64,000 nucleotides of DNA, taken from the NCBI GenBank assembly GCA_030522415.1, contig CM060115.1, positions 9,025,579-9,089,578 of the forward strand. The letters are read 5' to 3'. This stretch comes from Channallabes apus (lineage: Eukaryota; Chordata; Actinopteri; Siluriformes; Clariidae). How positions within the stretch are numbered: the first letter of the stretch is position 1; each line of letters starts with the position of its first letter. The notes below the pieces were generated by a model. That model was not told the DNA's origin. It ran no database searches and worked only from the letters and a program-made list of their open reading frames with translations. The position numbers and the translations under genes were made by a program. Shown in pieces: positions 23,430 to 36,148 of this stretch.

Positions 23430-23704
23430 GTTGCTCACTTTCTACCTGCCCCCACTCCCTCCCTCCCTCCCTCCCCCCTCCCCTGCAGTGGTGGGACGGG
23501 CCCGGACTCTACTGCGCATGCGCGCTGGCGGCTAGAGTCGTGTGCGCGCACAGAGCGGCAGCACAGTGTGAAGTTTGTCAGCGCGCGCTGCGGACTGAGA
23601 GGAGGATCAGTGCGGTTTAAGATTTCTGTCCTTTTATGTTCGTTTCTTTGTTTCTTTCTTTCTTTTTGAAGAACATTTATAATGGAATAAGGAAAGCTAA
23701 AAAG
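23430..23704 (+). promoter_or_regulatory. GC-rich promoter and candidate first exon of fam110d
   Basis: A CpG-rich island stands out from AT-rich surroundings. It starts with a (CCCT)n pyrimidine tract, contains the perfect palindromic NRF1-type site tgcgcatgcgc at 23513-23523, and has no TATA box. About 180 bases downstream a consensus splice donor occurs (aaag|gtgagg, donor at 23705), giving a non-coding exon of roughly 180 bases. The next + strand acceptor that makes sense is at 39386, before the fam110d frame, so I infer this is its promoter and exon 1. The link is inference: an unseen transcript could use it instead. Confidence 0.5.
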
Positions 23705-23947
23705 GTGAGGATGTGATTTTTGATCTGCTTTGCATGCTGAAATACGGATAGTGTTTATATGCCAGGTGTTGTTATTGTTGTTATTATTATTATTATGGTA
23801 AATAAATAAACTGCACTCATAATATTAATGATTTATTTACAACAAATATACTATAGTTACGAATAGTTCAGTCTTTTTTGGAATTGCATTAAAATAGAAT
23901 TAATGAGAAATTCCAGGTTGTAAAGGATGTGGAAACTTGTAGGATCA

Positions 23948-23978
<31 letters not shown>

Positions 23979-24412
23979 TACAATTTGTCAATTATTCATA
24001 AGTATTATTCATTTTGCTATCATATTAATTAGACTTGCGTTTGTCTATTCTATTTATTTATTTATGTCCTTTAAAAAAAAGTAATAATTATTTAAACAGA
24101 TGTGTCAGATATTTAGTCACTTGTAATGAATAAGTCCATTTTTATTTTATTTTATTTTATTTTATAATAGCGTGCATGAGTTATGTAGAAGTTCTATATG
24201 TATAAATATGTAGGTTAGTGCTGCACAGTTAGTTGCATAGAAATCTAAATTGCAATATGGCCCTGTGCCAAAAATAATACTACTACTAATAATAATAATA
24301 ATAATAATACTGCAATGTATTACAGGTAATATACATGTAGTCAGGAATTTATGAGGATACGTCAATAGTTTATGCATTTGTTTATTTATTTATTTATTTA
24401 TTTAGAATTTAA

Positions 24413-24685
24413 AACCTCCAGGTTCTGGGTTCCATTCCCATCTCTGTGTGCATGGAGTTGTGCATGTTCTCCTCATGCTTGGTGGGTTTCCGCCGGGTAC
24501 TACGGTTTCCTCCCACAGTCCAAAAACATACATATTAGGCTAACTGGCATTCCCAAATTGCCTGTAGTGTGATTTGACTGAGCGTGTGTGTGTGTGTGTG
24601 TGTGTGTGTTTGTCCTGGACAACACCTGGATAGGCACCCTGTCTAGTGTGTTCCCCGCCTCTGGCCACAAGTCTTCTGGGGTTGA
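24413..24685 (+). mobile_element. tRNA-derived SINE, partial
   Basis: B-box side (ccaggttctgggttccattc), body, an internal (GT)n of about 13 units at 24585-24609, then a diverged type I tail. The A box is missing. Confidence 0.82.
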
Positions 24686-24883
24686 GGTAATTATGCGCAT
24701 AAAAATATAAATCGCAATATGGACCTGTGCAAGTATTTAATTAGAAAATGGCGCAATGTATTACTGGTCATATACATGTATTTATAATGAATAATTTGAG
24801 TTAATGAGTAAATATTGACGAACGTTATCTTTATGAGGTCACAAGATGTGTCAAAGTAATCACAGTGTGATTTTTTTTTTTTA

Positions 24884-25287
24884 TAGTACCAGTCAAAAGT
24901 TTAGACACACCTTCTAATTCAATGTTTTTTGTTTTGGGATTTATTTCCTGCATTCGAAAACACTACTTGATTTTAAAACTATAAAATAGCACATATGGTG
25001 TTAGGTCATAAAACAACAACAACAGTCAGTCATTATTTTAAGACGGAAGAGTTCTTGCAAGAACAGTATTGTGTCAAGTGCGTTTCCAAAACCCATCATT
25101 CAGAATTAAACAAACCGCACCTTAGAGGCGTTATGAAGGATTTACAGAGCTTTAAGTAACAGACACATCTCAATATCAACTGTTCAAAAGAGATTATTGT
25201 ATATTTTGGATGCCTTTACAATGTAGAAAGAAATAAACATCAGGACCATAGGATTAGGAGGTGTGTCCAAACTTTTGATTGGTACTG
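24884..25287. mobile_element. Tc1-type MITE (404 bp)
   Basis: Terminal repeats agtaccagtcaaaagtttag and the complement of aacttttgattggtact, flanked by TA on both sides. There is no transposase frame. The last 100 bases of the window carry part of another copy in the opposite orientation. Confidence 0.88.
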
Positions 25288-26647
25288 TATAAATATGGAG
25301 AGAAAGAGAGAGAGAGTTCAAGATTGTGATTGGCTTTAATCAGGAATAATCAATCAGTGCCTTATTGTAATAACAGCACAGAGACACTTAAAAAAAACAA
25401 CTGCCACGTTCAATCGTTCAAGCTGTTTCTTTCTGCTTTTTTTTCCTGCTCATTGCAGAAGGAAGCTCTTGCAGCAATTCTTGGAAACAATATTCTGATC
25501 GTTTTTTCAAAATGATATTAAGAATAGACGTTTATGATAAGAGTGGAAAAGATCTCACGCTATGGAGAATGCATTATGTGCTACTTAAAGCTTATGCGCA
25601 TGGTTACTTATAGACTAATGGACATATTCTATAGCTTTTAGGAGAATCTGTAGCTAAACAGGACGTAGTGCAGGGTTGACGTCTAACATAAAATCATTTA
25701 ATTACAAAATGCCTGGTATATAAGTAATTATATAGTAATAAATAAAAAAAGCAGTATAAATAATAAATACGACGGGCTTGGAGAGCTGATTAACTCTAAG
25801 GAGCAAAGAGCACCAGAATCAAGGAGAAAGCATGATGACCTAGAGCTACAGAGTTTAGGAGGAAGAGTAAACAAGTGCAGGATCTGAGGGTGTGGGCAGA
25901 CTGAGCGACTTCTCACAGAGATAAGAAGGAATAAGATTATTAAAGAAGAGAGAACATTTTGACGGGAATGTTCATTATGGAGCTGGATGTGATCTTTAGA
26001 TTGACTTGCATGCCATGTGGTAGCGTCTCAAATCATCATCCGGGTCGATACTTAATGTAGGTTCTGATCGAATGATTTGTTTACTGATGTAGTGTGTTAG
26101 ATCATAGATTATGATAAGATGATGCTGATAGGCATGAGCGTGTGAATTCTGCAGAGACTGATTAATCGCCGTGCAAAACCTTTAATTTGAGGGTGATAAA
26201 TGGTTTACTCAGTGTTAATTATGTGGGTGCAATATAGCACAAGTAAGACTTTTTTTTATTGCTGTAACTATTAATGTGTCTCTCCAGTTGTGGTAAACGA
26301 TGCATCTTTTTTCTTTTTGACTCAAGTTACACTATGCACTTGACATGGATAATCTTACAATTTGCACTTGTCAAGACTGCTTCTGTGGCCAAATAGACTG
26401 GTCATACTGAACAGCTTTACTACAGGCATTGCATAAAAATGAAACATGTATAATAATAATAATAATCGCACTATTCTGCATTGCTATAACCTCTGGATTG
26501 TTCATTCCAGATTGAATCTACATACAGAAGTTTTTTTTCTGCTTGCTGTTATTGTATAATATATAAATCAATAATACAGAAAAACTAAAACCTCATCAAA
26601 CTTCATTTTTGAGTAGTCTAGCAAATCATTTGATTATTAAAAATGCA

Positions 26648-27023
26648 ATATAAACCAAGGGACTTTTGATAGGTGCAGAATAACAGGACACAGTTATGAG
26701 AGGTAAAAACTTCCTTTATTTCTTTATATAATCCCCTGCTACAGTACGCTAATGCACTTATCCCAGTGCTTGGATACCGTCATGGTAGAAAGTTCTCTCA
26801 GTGATCAGACTGGGTGCTGTATGTATGAAACGCTGGCCTCCCAGGAACTCCTTTTTTAGCTTTTCCAAACATGTGGAAATGGGCTGGATCGAGGTCAGGA
26901 CTGTACGGGGGATGTGGTAATAACTCCCAGCCGAGTTCCTGTCATGTGCAAGTGGTGCTGCTGAATGATTATATGTACACTTCCCGAGAAATTTCATCAA
27001 TCCCGGTTTGACTTAAACGCCCC
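26648..27023 (-). mobile_element. Mariner-derived short element
   Basis: Read on the - strand, the piece acatgtttggaaaagctaaa followed by ggagttcctgggaggccagc corresponds to the mariner transposase stretch FHMFGKLKKEFLGGQRF with an indel. The right edge carries the terminal repeat tcccggtttgacttaa; the left edge has a diverged match ending in gggacttttgat. This is a deletion derivative with no intact gene. Confidence 0.75.
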
Positions 27024-27498
27024 TTGTGCAATATCCTTCTGAATATTTTAACAGAAAATTCTACTCAAATACAAATGATGTTCAGCATTCTATATGCTTC
27101 ATTTTTATTTATACTTTTTTCATAGATAAGCAATTTAAGACATTAAAATGTGTCTACAACAAGTCACATACTATATTTCAACACGAAATTGACAGGTTAA
27201 TCAAGAGCTCCGCTTTTAAGTACCGAGTTGATTTATGGAGATAGTTGGACGTCAGCGTCCATTAACTTCAAGTACCCTAGAGTTGATAATGAAATGAATG
27301 CCCGCAGCCATAAAAAGGTTACTACAGTGGTCAGCCAGGAAACCATATCGTGGACAGAAGGAAATAGCTCTTCATCAAATTGTTATCTGGGGATATTACG
27401 TTTTCAGATTATGATAATTGCATGGCCTTTAACCAAGCCCAGTTTCCAGGATAAAAAAAAAAAACTGGGTATGATAGAGCACAAAGCCAGTCGAGTAC

Positions 27499-27855
27499 AT
27501 TCATTCATTCATTTTCTATACCGCTTAATCCTGTGTTCAGGGTCGCGGGGGACCTGGAGCCTATCCCAGGAGACTTCGGGCACTAGGCAGGGTACACCCT
27601 GGACAGGGTGCCAATCCATCGCAGGGCACACGCACATACACACACTCACACACCCAATCACACAAGAATTAGCCTAACCTGCTTATCTTTGGACTGTGGG
27701 AGGAAACCGGAGTACCCGGAGGAAACCCACCAAGCACGGGGAGAACATGCAAACTCCATGCACACAGAGACGGGAATCGAGCCTGGCCGGGGAATCGAAC
27801 CCAGACCCTGGAGGTGCAAGGCGACAGTGCTAACCACTACACCACCGCGCCGCCG
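27499..27855 (-). mobile_element. Young full-length SINE, duplicated B box, exact target duplication
   Basis: Complete on the - strand, from the gcggcgcggtggtgtagtgg head to the type I tail with (ATTC)n. It carries two B-box units (gggttcgattcc and ggctcgattcccg). An exact 11-base repeat cagtcgagtac flanks it (27488-27498 and 27856-27866), so insertion is recent. Confidence 0.95.
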
Positions 27856-28639
27856 CAGTCGAGTACGTTCATGAGAATTCTTAAGAAAAAGAAGTGCGAC
27901 TCAAAAATTAAGAAATGTTTAAGCCATTTTCAGCTATAGACGTTGGGTTTATATTATTCTAAGGAACAGTTTATTTAACATTTACAGATGGAGTCTCTAG
28001 TTTCATCATTAACCATCAGTACTTTTTCCCCCACATGAAAGTCTTCAGGACTTGAGTCTTATTAACTGTAAGAAAGTTAAATGTTGCTATTTATTCATTT
28101 AAATAAACTCGCCAACAGGGTGAGATGGAATTATCTCGGCTTTATATGAGTCTGTATTTGATTATTTTCCTATAATGGCAGATTTCATTCCTTTCACAAA
28201 CGATTACCAGGAATTTTGTGCGTCAGGGACGTGGTGGGACTAACAGGTGTCTAACACGGTCGAAGAAGTGAGTTATTCACCTCCAGTCTAAACAATCTGA
28301 TATTTAGACCAGACTGAGGAATTTCACCTGTTCTCGAACCACTGAAGAGTCCCTGCCCATGCGGGTGTTCTGTCCTCTCTCACTCAACCTGGATAAACAT
28401 TACCCCTGCGTTATCTGTGTGGAGAAACTAACATCTTCATCTAGATCGTCTTAAACTGCAGAAACGGCCGACTGTAAAATGTTTATCTATCACTCGTTTC
28501 TCAGGGATGCAGACTGAGTAGCTTTAGAGGAAAAGCTTTGCCTTAGGGTTACTTACAGTAACATTAGCAGAAGATAAGTGCTGCTATTCAAGTTAGTATA
28601 AACCATCAATGACAAAACTTTTAATAATTTAGTAAAAAT

Positions 28640-28894
28640 GTTATTAATGCATGTAAATGAATTTAAACATCATAAATAATTTAAATTCAAATTGTGTTCA
28701 TTAAGAGTGTTTGTAGTATGAATATGGGTTCATGCAAGAGTTTATGATTTTCTAAATAAATAAATAAATAAAAATAATAATAAAAAAAGATTTTTGATTT
28801 TTGATTTAACTTTATAATAATTTTAAATAAATAGATAGATAGATAGATAAATAATGTTCAGTAAGGTATGAATATGTGTAAAAAAAAAATTTAA

Positions 28895-28934
<40 letters not shown>

Positions 28935-28946
28935 ATAAATGTATAC

Positions 28947-28992
<46 letters not shown>

Positions 28993-29081
28993 ATATAATT
29001 TATATTTTATATAATTTATATATAATTTATATATTTTACGTAATTTATATAAAATATATTTAATATTTTATATTATATATA

Positions 29082-29130
<49 letters not shown>

Positions 29131-29450
29131 GTATATGTAAATGTGTGTGTATATATATATATTTACTACTAAACAAATTAACATTTATATTAAATAATTA
29201 ATAAAAAAATTTTTTTAATAAAGTTCAGTACATTTATTTTATAATTTATGGTAAACAATTATATTACAAAATAAATAAATAATAGTATTATTGGTATACT
29301 GTACAAAGATTAGAAGATTATACAGTTATAAGATTATACAGATTAGAAGTTTATTATACAGAACCACGAATTCAAACAAAAAAATATATAATTTGTTAAA
29401 GTTTCTGTGAAAATTTTTCTATTAATTTTTTTTTATTTTTGTCCATCCCA
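28640..29450. repeat. Strongly AT-rich block with long (TA)n runs
   Basis: Almost no G or C for about 800 bases. Several (TA)n tracts lie in 28899-29165, joined by tttatataa-type words, so much of the block is self-complementary. It lies in the inferred fam110d intron. Confidence 0.9.
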
Positions 29451-31235
29451 GGGTCTGTAATGTGAAGTCTCTGTATTTAAACCATGCCAGATTTCTTTTG
29501 AAATTTTTGATCCGAACAATAATTTGATCTCTTTGCATAAAGTCTGCGCTCGACATGTGCCTTTAGGTAGTAACATCCATCTCATTCAAATTATAACCAC
29601 AAACGAGTTCAGCACGCTCTATATGAGGCATGTAACCCTCTTCAAACGAGTCCAATTAAATAGTTGTAAGACTTTTTTTAAGCTCGGGACTAAGAGCCTG
29701 GAGGAAGCCTAAGGCTCAAGCAGAGTCCTGTCAAGTCACTTCCTCCATCTGAAGTGTTGACGGCGAGCGTGACATCGTCAAGACAGCGAGAGCTGCAACA
29801 CAGACGGACTCTCTCTGACGTGTCTTGTTAACCCTAATGCAGATGTGATTGGCGGTGGCTTTGCTTTAAGACACAAGAAGTTTGGTGCTTCACATCTACA
29901 GTCGCGTTAGCCTTGTTAGCCTAGTGGAAGAATTGTGGGAAATCAAAGTCACTACATGCTCCCAAACTGTCACGCGGCCTGGGTCGACATTCTGCAATAC
30001 ATTACTCTCGCGTTCTTCATGAACCGCGGTAAAAATTGTTTTCAGGAATCGCTTTGATCACTTCTAGCAAGAACTGTATTCCTCTATATAGAAAAGGACA
30101 AAAGGCCCGGCATGACCTAACGTTCGCTTGCTAGCTAGTCCATGTGCCGCTCATTCACCGGAAACCGCTCATCACCTTTTTTAATTCTCCGCGTATCGCT
30201 CCCGCTAGACCTGACCACTCACCACATCAGTCTGGACTACAAGGAAAACTCCAAGCCCGCAAACATTTTTTATGGCCGAAGCACACAAAGCACCAGCTGC
30301 TCTTGTTTTTCTTTCTTTCTTTCTTTCTCTCGGGAACTTTATATAACGGATGCGTCGCTCTTCACTTTGCCTTCTCGACAAGCTCGATCTCGTAAACAGT
30401 CATTTCCCGCAACAGGTCTGGTCCGTATTTGTAGGCACTGGGCTTGTCATAAAGCCCCCCATTTACACCTGTTTCTAATTACAGGCTAAGGGGTCTGGGC
30501 TTTTCCTAGTGACATCACCGTTTGCCAGATCTGTACTGTAGGTACGACTTACAGCGGTCTGTGAGAGCCGGGATGTGTTTCTTCGCACACTAGACAGCTG
30601 TTTGCACACAACTGTAAAAAGAGGATGATGTTCAAATCCCTTGATTTGACCCGAGTCGAGACACCAAGCAAGTGGGATTATAAATCATTATATCTGTAGT
30701 ATAGACGTATAGAAGAGCAAGACAGCAAACAGTACGAAGTTTGTGAATTAGAGGGACGAATTAGAAGGGAGCAAACTAGAGAAGTGAATTAGAGAAGTTA
30801 GAAAAAAGAGGGAGAAAAAAAAAAAGTGGACTATGATTTGTACCAGAACATGCCATTAAAGGAAATTAATCAGCATCTTCATCAGTGCTTTGGTTGCTTT
30901 GTCTGGCTGGGTAATGTTTACTTGTCTGTCTTCTTGTTTGTTGCTGGGCTGGGATGAGAACAACATGTGTGTGTGTGTGTGTAGGAGGGGGGTTCTTTTT
31001 TCAGGATTGATGGTGACAGGGGGTAGGGGTGTTTTGTGGTGGAGGTGGAGATAGTGATGGGGTGGGGGTTTGCAAGGTGAATACACAGAATTATACTTTC
31101 ACTATATATATATATATGACGTGAAGTGAGAAAGTATAACCGTGAAAAAGAAAACAAAGCGTCAATGTCCTGCTCAGTGCAGGAAGGATGATATGGGGTA
31201 GGAAAAATATGTATATTTTGAGACTATACCGTATA

Positions 31236-31450
31236 TACTGTATGGCCACTTGGTGGCTTGCTGTTTAGCATTGTCACATTGCACCTCAAGGACCCGGGTC
31301 TGTTTCTCACCTCGGGAACTGTGTGCATGGAGTCTGCATGTTCTCCCTTAAGAGGAAATGGTCCACTAGAAACATGGTCACCATTTGGCCTCCATGGTTC
31401 CTAGTTATACTACAGAGGTTCCCACATAGGTGGATGGATGGATGGATGGA
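31236..31450 (+). mobile_element. tRNA-derived SINE, tail type II, internally deleted
   Basis: Head-like ttagcattgtcacattgcac, body start (gtgtgcatggagtctgcatg), then a jump directly to the type II tail (tttggcctccatggttccta) ending in (GGAT)n. The middle of the body is missing. Confidence 0.8.
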
Positions 31451-34050
31451 TGGATACAGTATATTTTTCGTATACTACATTACATTGAAATGAGATCAGA
31501 TTGTGAGGCAGATTTTTTTTTCCTCCTCTAATCGAATTCTCCATCCGAACATCCTTTCCAGCCAAGCTCATAATTTATTAACTATCCTTATTATAAATAA
31601 TCAGTCCTCTACAATCCCCAGTGGTTTAGTCGCAGCTCAGTCGGCGGCTCTCACGTTCTCTTAATTATCCGCGTGAGCAGTGATTAATGCCACGAACCTG
31701 CCACTTCTGATCGGAGTCAGGATGATCTGAATGGCCCATGTGACAAATCTTTCTTCTCCATCACTAGAAAACTGACAGCCGCTTCCTGGTAACGGATGGG
31801 AGGAGGTAGAATGGGGGAAGACGAGCCCTATTTCGGTAGCACTTCATCCCTGTTTATGACTCATGTCTTGACTAGAGGGTAATGAAACCGGACAGGCAGC
31901 GGGTTCATCTGAGGATGTGCAGCAAAAAAAAAAAAAAAAAAAAAACACGAGATGAAGAAGAGACAGATCTTGGGCAAGCATGCATAAGAGTGGCTTTTGA
32001 TTATGGCCAGATGTTTCTAGTGGAAATTTAGAACATCTTATTAGCATGTGCATGGCCCACTAGACGTGACATTAATTAGTCCTCGGAGACACTTAGCTTG
32101 AGGCAAGTTGGGGGGTAAGTGCATTGCTCAAGGGCAGACCCAATCAACTCGGGGGGTCAAATTCATGTCTTAAGTCAACGCTAACCTCGTAGCAGATCAA
32201 ACTATTGAAATAATGATCAGGAAAAAAGAGGGTCCTACCAGAAATGCAATGAAAAGTAAACAGCTACTGTATGAAATAATAGAAACATCCTGATTGGTGG
32301 ATGCTACGTCTTGTTTACTAAAAGGTGTGAAAGTTTAAAGCTACCGTGTTGCCGCAACGTCTACAGCGAGTAGCTAAGGCACAGCATGCAGCCCAGCCGG
32401 ATCTGCTCCCCTGATGTATCTGCAGTCAATCGTCCAGACGTAATGCGTGCAGACAGATTGCACCATATTGCATTTGCCTTAAAGAGAAAATCACTAAGTA
32501 GGGCAGAGGAGCTGGAACCAGGCACGATCAAACATGCTCCAGTTTCCAGTGCATGTACAGTAGATGCAGATGGCTAACGTGGTTAATGATGGAGGTTGCT
32601 GCTAAAATACATATCTGGAAAAGTTTACACCATGAGTGCCACAAAGCAGGAGGCAAAAGTAAAAGTGATTGAGAGCAGAGAATTTCGAATGAGAAATCTT
32701 GATCTTGTCACATGCAGACCAAAGATGTGTGTTGGAGTTATGTGATCGTATAGATATTGCTTGCTTAATTGAGATGTGATAAAGGAAATGCCTTGATCCC
32801 TGACCCAGCACCTACCCAGAAGTAGCACTTGTTTGCTCCTTGCTTGGGTTACACTGCTGTGACCTTAACTCATGGTCGACACGTCATGTTAACAGTTAAC
32901 ACTGTGAAAGTGCTTCTGAATGCCTTCTGAGAAACGTATGTGATGTGTTATCAGAACCTGTTTGGCCTTGGAGTGTTTAAGGGACACGCCTATCTCCAGG
33001 CGATATGAACGGAGTTATGGAAAACAGCTGCTGTTTGCTTTTGTGGATTTCCGCCAATGGACACACCAAATGCTGTAGATACTGATGTGATTTTAACCCC
33101 ATTATTTAAATATGATGCTGTTGACGATGCTGAGTACAAATGCGGGTCACATCACTACTTTATGCAGTTATTATTTAAAACCATGAAGTGTACTTGATCA
33201 CAAACAAAAACATTTCTGAAACCTTGAACACTATGTAAGTGAAGATATTTGCGCTGCCTAGATTACACATTAATTTTGACAGGTGACGGATCTGGATCAA
33301 ATCAGGTATTAAGTCACGTTTTGAGTGATTTGAGTTATGGGCATTTTCAGATTCCTGGTTCATTTTGAAACCATGTTTATTACTGTATCATGTCCGGTTT
33401 CTGAGATATCGCCAGTGCGATTTTGGTTATGAGGAGCTCAGTCGAAGTCGAATTTTCGGGCTATTTAAATGATGATTCTCCAACGTAGTAAAAACAAGAG
33501 GACCCTGAGTCTTATTTGGACACCAGGATTTCCCTGCTGGCTCTGAAAATAGCCACCAGTTTGAGATATTGTTCATTGAAGTGCCTTAAAACAATATTTA
33601 GGATTAAAACTTAGGGCTAATCTTCTAGATAAAGAACCAATATAAACCAATTTTGTCAAACTTTTATACATTGCACCTATGATATGATGCATTACATTTG
33701 CTTCCACTTGATGTGGGGAAAAAAACAAAAAACATTTCTACATATCTAGTGCTCACTTTGCTGGAACTCATTAGCACCTCATCTCAATAATTGACACTTG
33801 ATCTAGCACTGATCCCATCATCTGGCTACTTAATCCTAAACCCCTAATGTGACATACATTCTTACATTCTTAACCAGCCAGCAAGACCACTCCAGCTAAA
33901 TTTCCCCACACTTTTCATTTTCAAATATATGATGTTATATGATCTATAATGTAATATAATTATTGTATCAAGATTTTAGCTGTATAAATAGTCCTTGTAG
34001 TTGAAGCTTCTAGTTCAGAATACATTCATCATGTTGTGTTGTCCTTTTTA

Positions 34051-34270
34051 TGGCACCACGATGGTGTAGTGATTAACATCATCACCTTGCACCACCAGGG
34101 TTGAGGGTTTGATTCCCACCACGGGTCTGTGTCCATAAAGTTTGCATCTTCTCCCCTGTGCTTAGTGAGTTTCCTCCGGGTACTCCGGTTTCCTCCCACA
34201 GACCTGTGATGGATTGGCACCCCATGCAGAGTGTACCCCGCCTCATGCTCTAAATCTCCTGGGATAAAGG
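34051..34270 (+). mobile_element. tRNA-derived SINE, tail type I, internally deleted
   Basis: Head gatggtgtagtgattaacat, B box gggtttgattccc, body to cctcccaca, then directly the tail gatggattggcacccc. About 100 bases of the middle are deleted. Confidence 0.85.
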
Positions 34271-35951
34271 AGCGATAGACAATGAGACGGACGATAATGG
34301 ACGCTTTCCTTTCAGGTTGTGTCCCGACCTCGTGCGCAGGGATAAACTTTCGGACAAGGAGAGGTCTTACAAAATTAGCCCTACCAATCTGTATGACTGA
34401 GTTGGGAGTGTAATAAAAACAATTCAAATATAAAGGGTTTGCTTATCCTGACATGATCCACTTTACCATCAACAGCTTGTTAACAAGTCCATCATGAGCT
34501 GGATGAAGAGTGTTCACACATTACCTATCCGACAAGAACCAGATCTTCCTCTATTCATGCAATTTTCCCACATTTTCTTAACAAACCCTCAGTATTTCGC
34601 TCATCACTCATAAGGCAGTAAGGTCGAGGGCTTAACATTCCATTAAAGACTCGCAGGTGTAGCTTAAAGCCCAGGAATCTGGATTAAGGGTACATCAGAG
34701 ACTTATGAACTGTTAAATTGATAAAAGCTATAGGACCTTCTTCAGGCAAGTGTACAGTCTAAGCTCAGCATGCTTTATGGTGTGGTTAATGCAATATATA
34801 GAGAGAAGAGAACATTAGTGTTTTCTAAAAGCACTGTTAGATTATGATTCTCCTGCTGAGCCCGTGTGAGTATTTATGACGTACTGCATCTACGTGACAT
34901 AAATGCGAAGTAATGGGCCAAAGCATTACAGCAGTGTCAAAACATAATGTAATTCTATAGATAAAACACTGCAATTACACTCAATACACAGATTCCTTAT
35001 CTCAATCTTTATTCTTTCTTTTCTTGTGCTCATGAGTTTGATAAGATTATAACTTCTAGTCACATGGTTTCTTCATTCACAAAAGCATGTGTTTGGTTTC
35101 TATTAGCCATGCTAAATCCATGTCCAAGCACGATGCCGGTGACTCCGTGGTGGCCCTTTGTCCGAGGACTAGGTTAGAGCACTTCACACTAGGAACAATG
35201 CAGACTCAATACCCGAAGCTGGACCCTGAACTGCCCCCCATTAAACACTCTCCTCCCTGGTGTCTGCTTTAGCTGTACTTCTATAGCTCTGAACGTTATT
35301 CATTGCTGAATAACAAAAGCCAAGGTACATTTAGTCAGTCAAGTGGACTCCGTTTGAGGGGTGGAGGGTCGAGGGGGATTTAAAGGGCTCCCTGTGACCT
35401 TCCCATGATCCAAGCTTCAATATATCAAAAGCTTAATGGGGTACAATGGTGTGGAGCATTAGTTTCACCTCTGGCTTTGTCTCGAGAAGAACGTTCCCTT
35501 GGCCTGACATTTATTATCATGTTTAATTCTTTCGCTTTGACCTAATGAGGCACAAGACACTGCACTCTCCCTTATCTTGAAAGCCAAAGGAGACTTTATT
35601 GTATAGCCCTATCAATAATCCAGGATTTCTAGGTTTCAAGGTTTTTTGGATCCTACTCCATAATCAGTATTGGACCATTCACACCTCTGCAAAGAAAAAC
35701 ATTCATTTTAGACCATTCATAGATGATTTAATTGATTGGATCAACTGATCGTTACAATACCGCTAATATGGAATTGAAACCGCTAATGAGTCGCTAATCT
35801 AATCATGGTAACGGGTCCCTGTCATAGAGTGTCTGGATAAAAATCCAAGTTGAGGCCTGGGGTGAGGCAGATGCTTCTGAGACAGCGGAGAGGACACAAT
35901 CGTTCACCAGATCTACACTTCACTTGTTCTGAGAAACCTTACCAAGTAGGT

Positions 35952-36148
35952 ATACATTTACATTTAGGCATTTGGCAGACGCTCATATCCAGAGCGACTT
36001 ACATTTTTATCTCATTACACATCTGAGCAGTTGAGGTTAAGGGCCTTGCTCAAGGGCAAAACAGTGGCAACTTGGTGGTTGTGGGGTTTGAACCTGGGAT
36101 CTTCCGAACCATAGTCCAATGCCTTAACCACTGAGCTACCCCAGGCCC
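35952..36148 (-). mobile_element. V-SINE (tRNA-derived)
   Basis: Second V-SINE copy, very close to the one at 12775: head ggggtagctcagtggttaag, B-box ggttcaaaccc, core taagtcgctctggatatgag. No clear target duplication was found. Confidence 0.9.

Noticed and set aside
23412..23669. 85-codon + frame across the GC-rich promoter region
   Set aside because: Its ATG lies in AT-rich DNA upstream of the island and the frame shows no domain; it is better explained as promoter and untranslated exon.
28899..29165. Replication origin or centromere-like AT satellite
   Set aside because: The block is (TA)n simple sequence without a higher-order repeat unit, and nothing else supports such a role.
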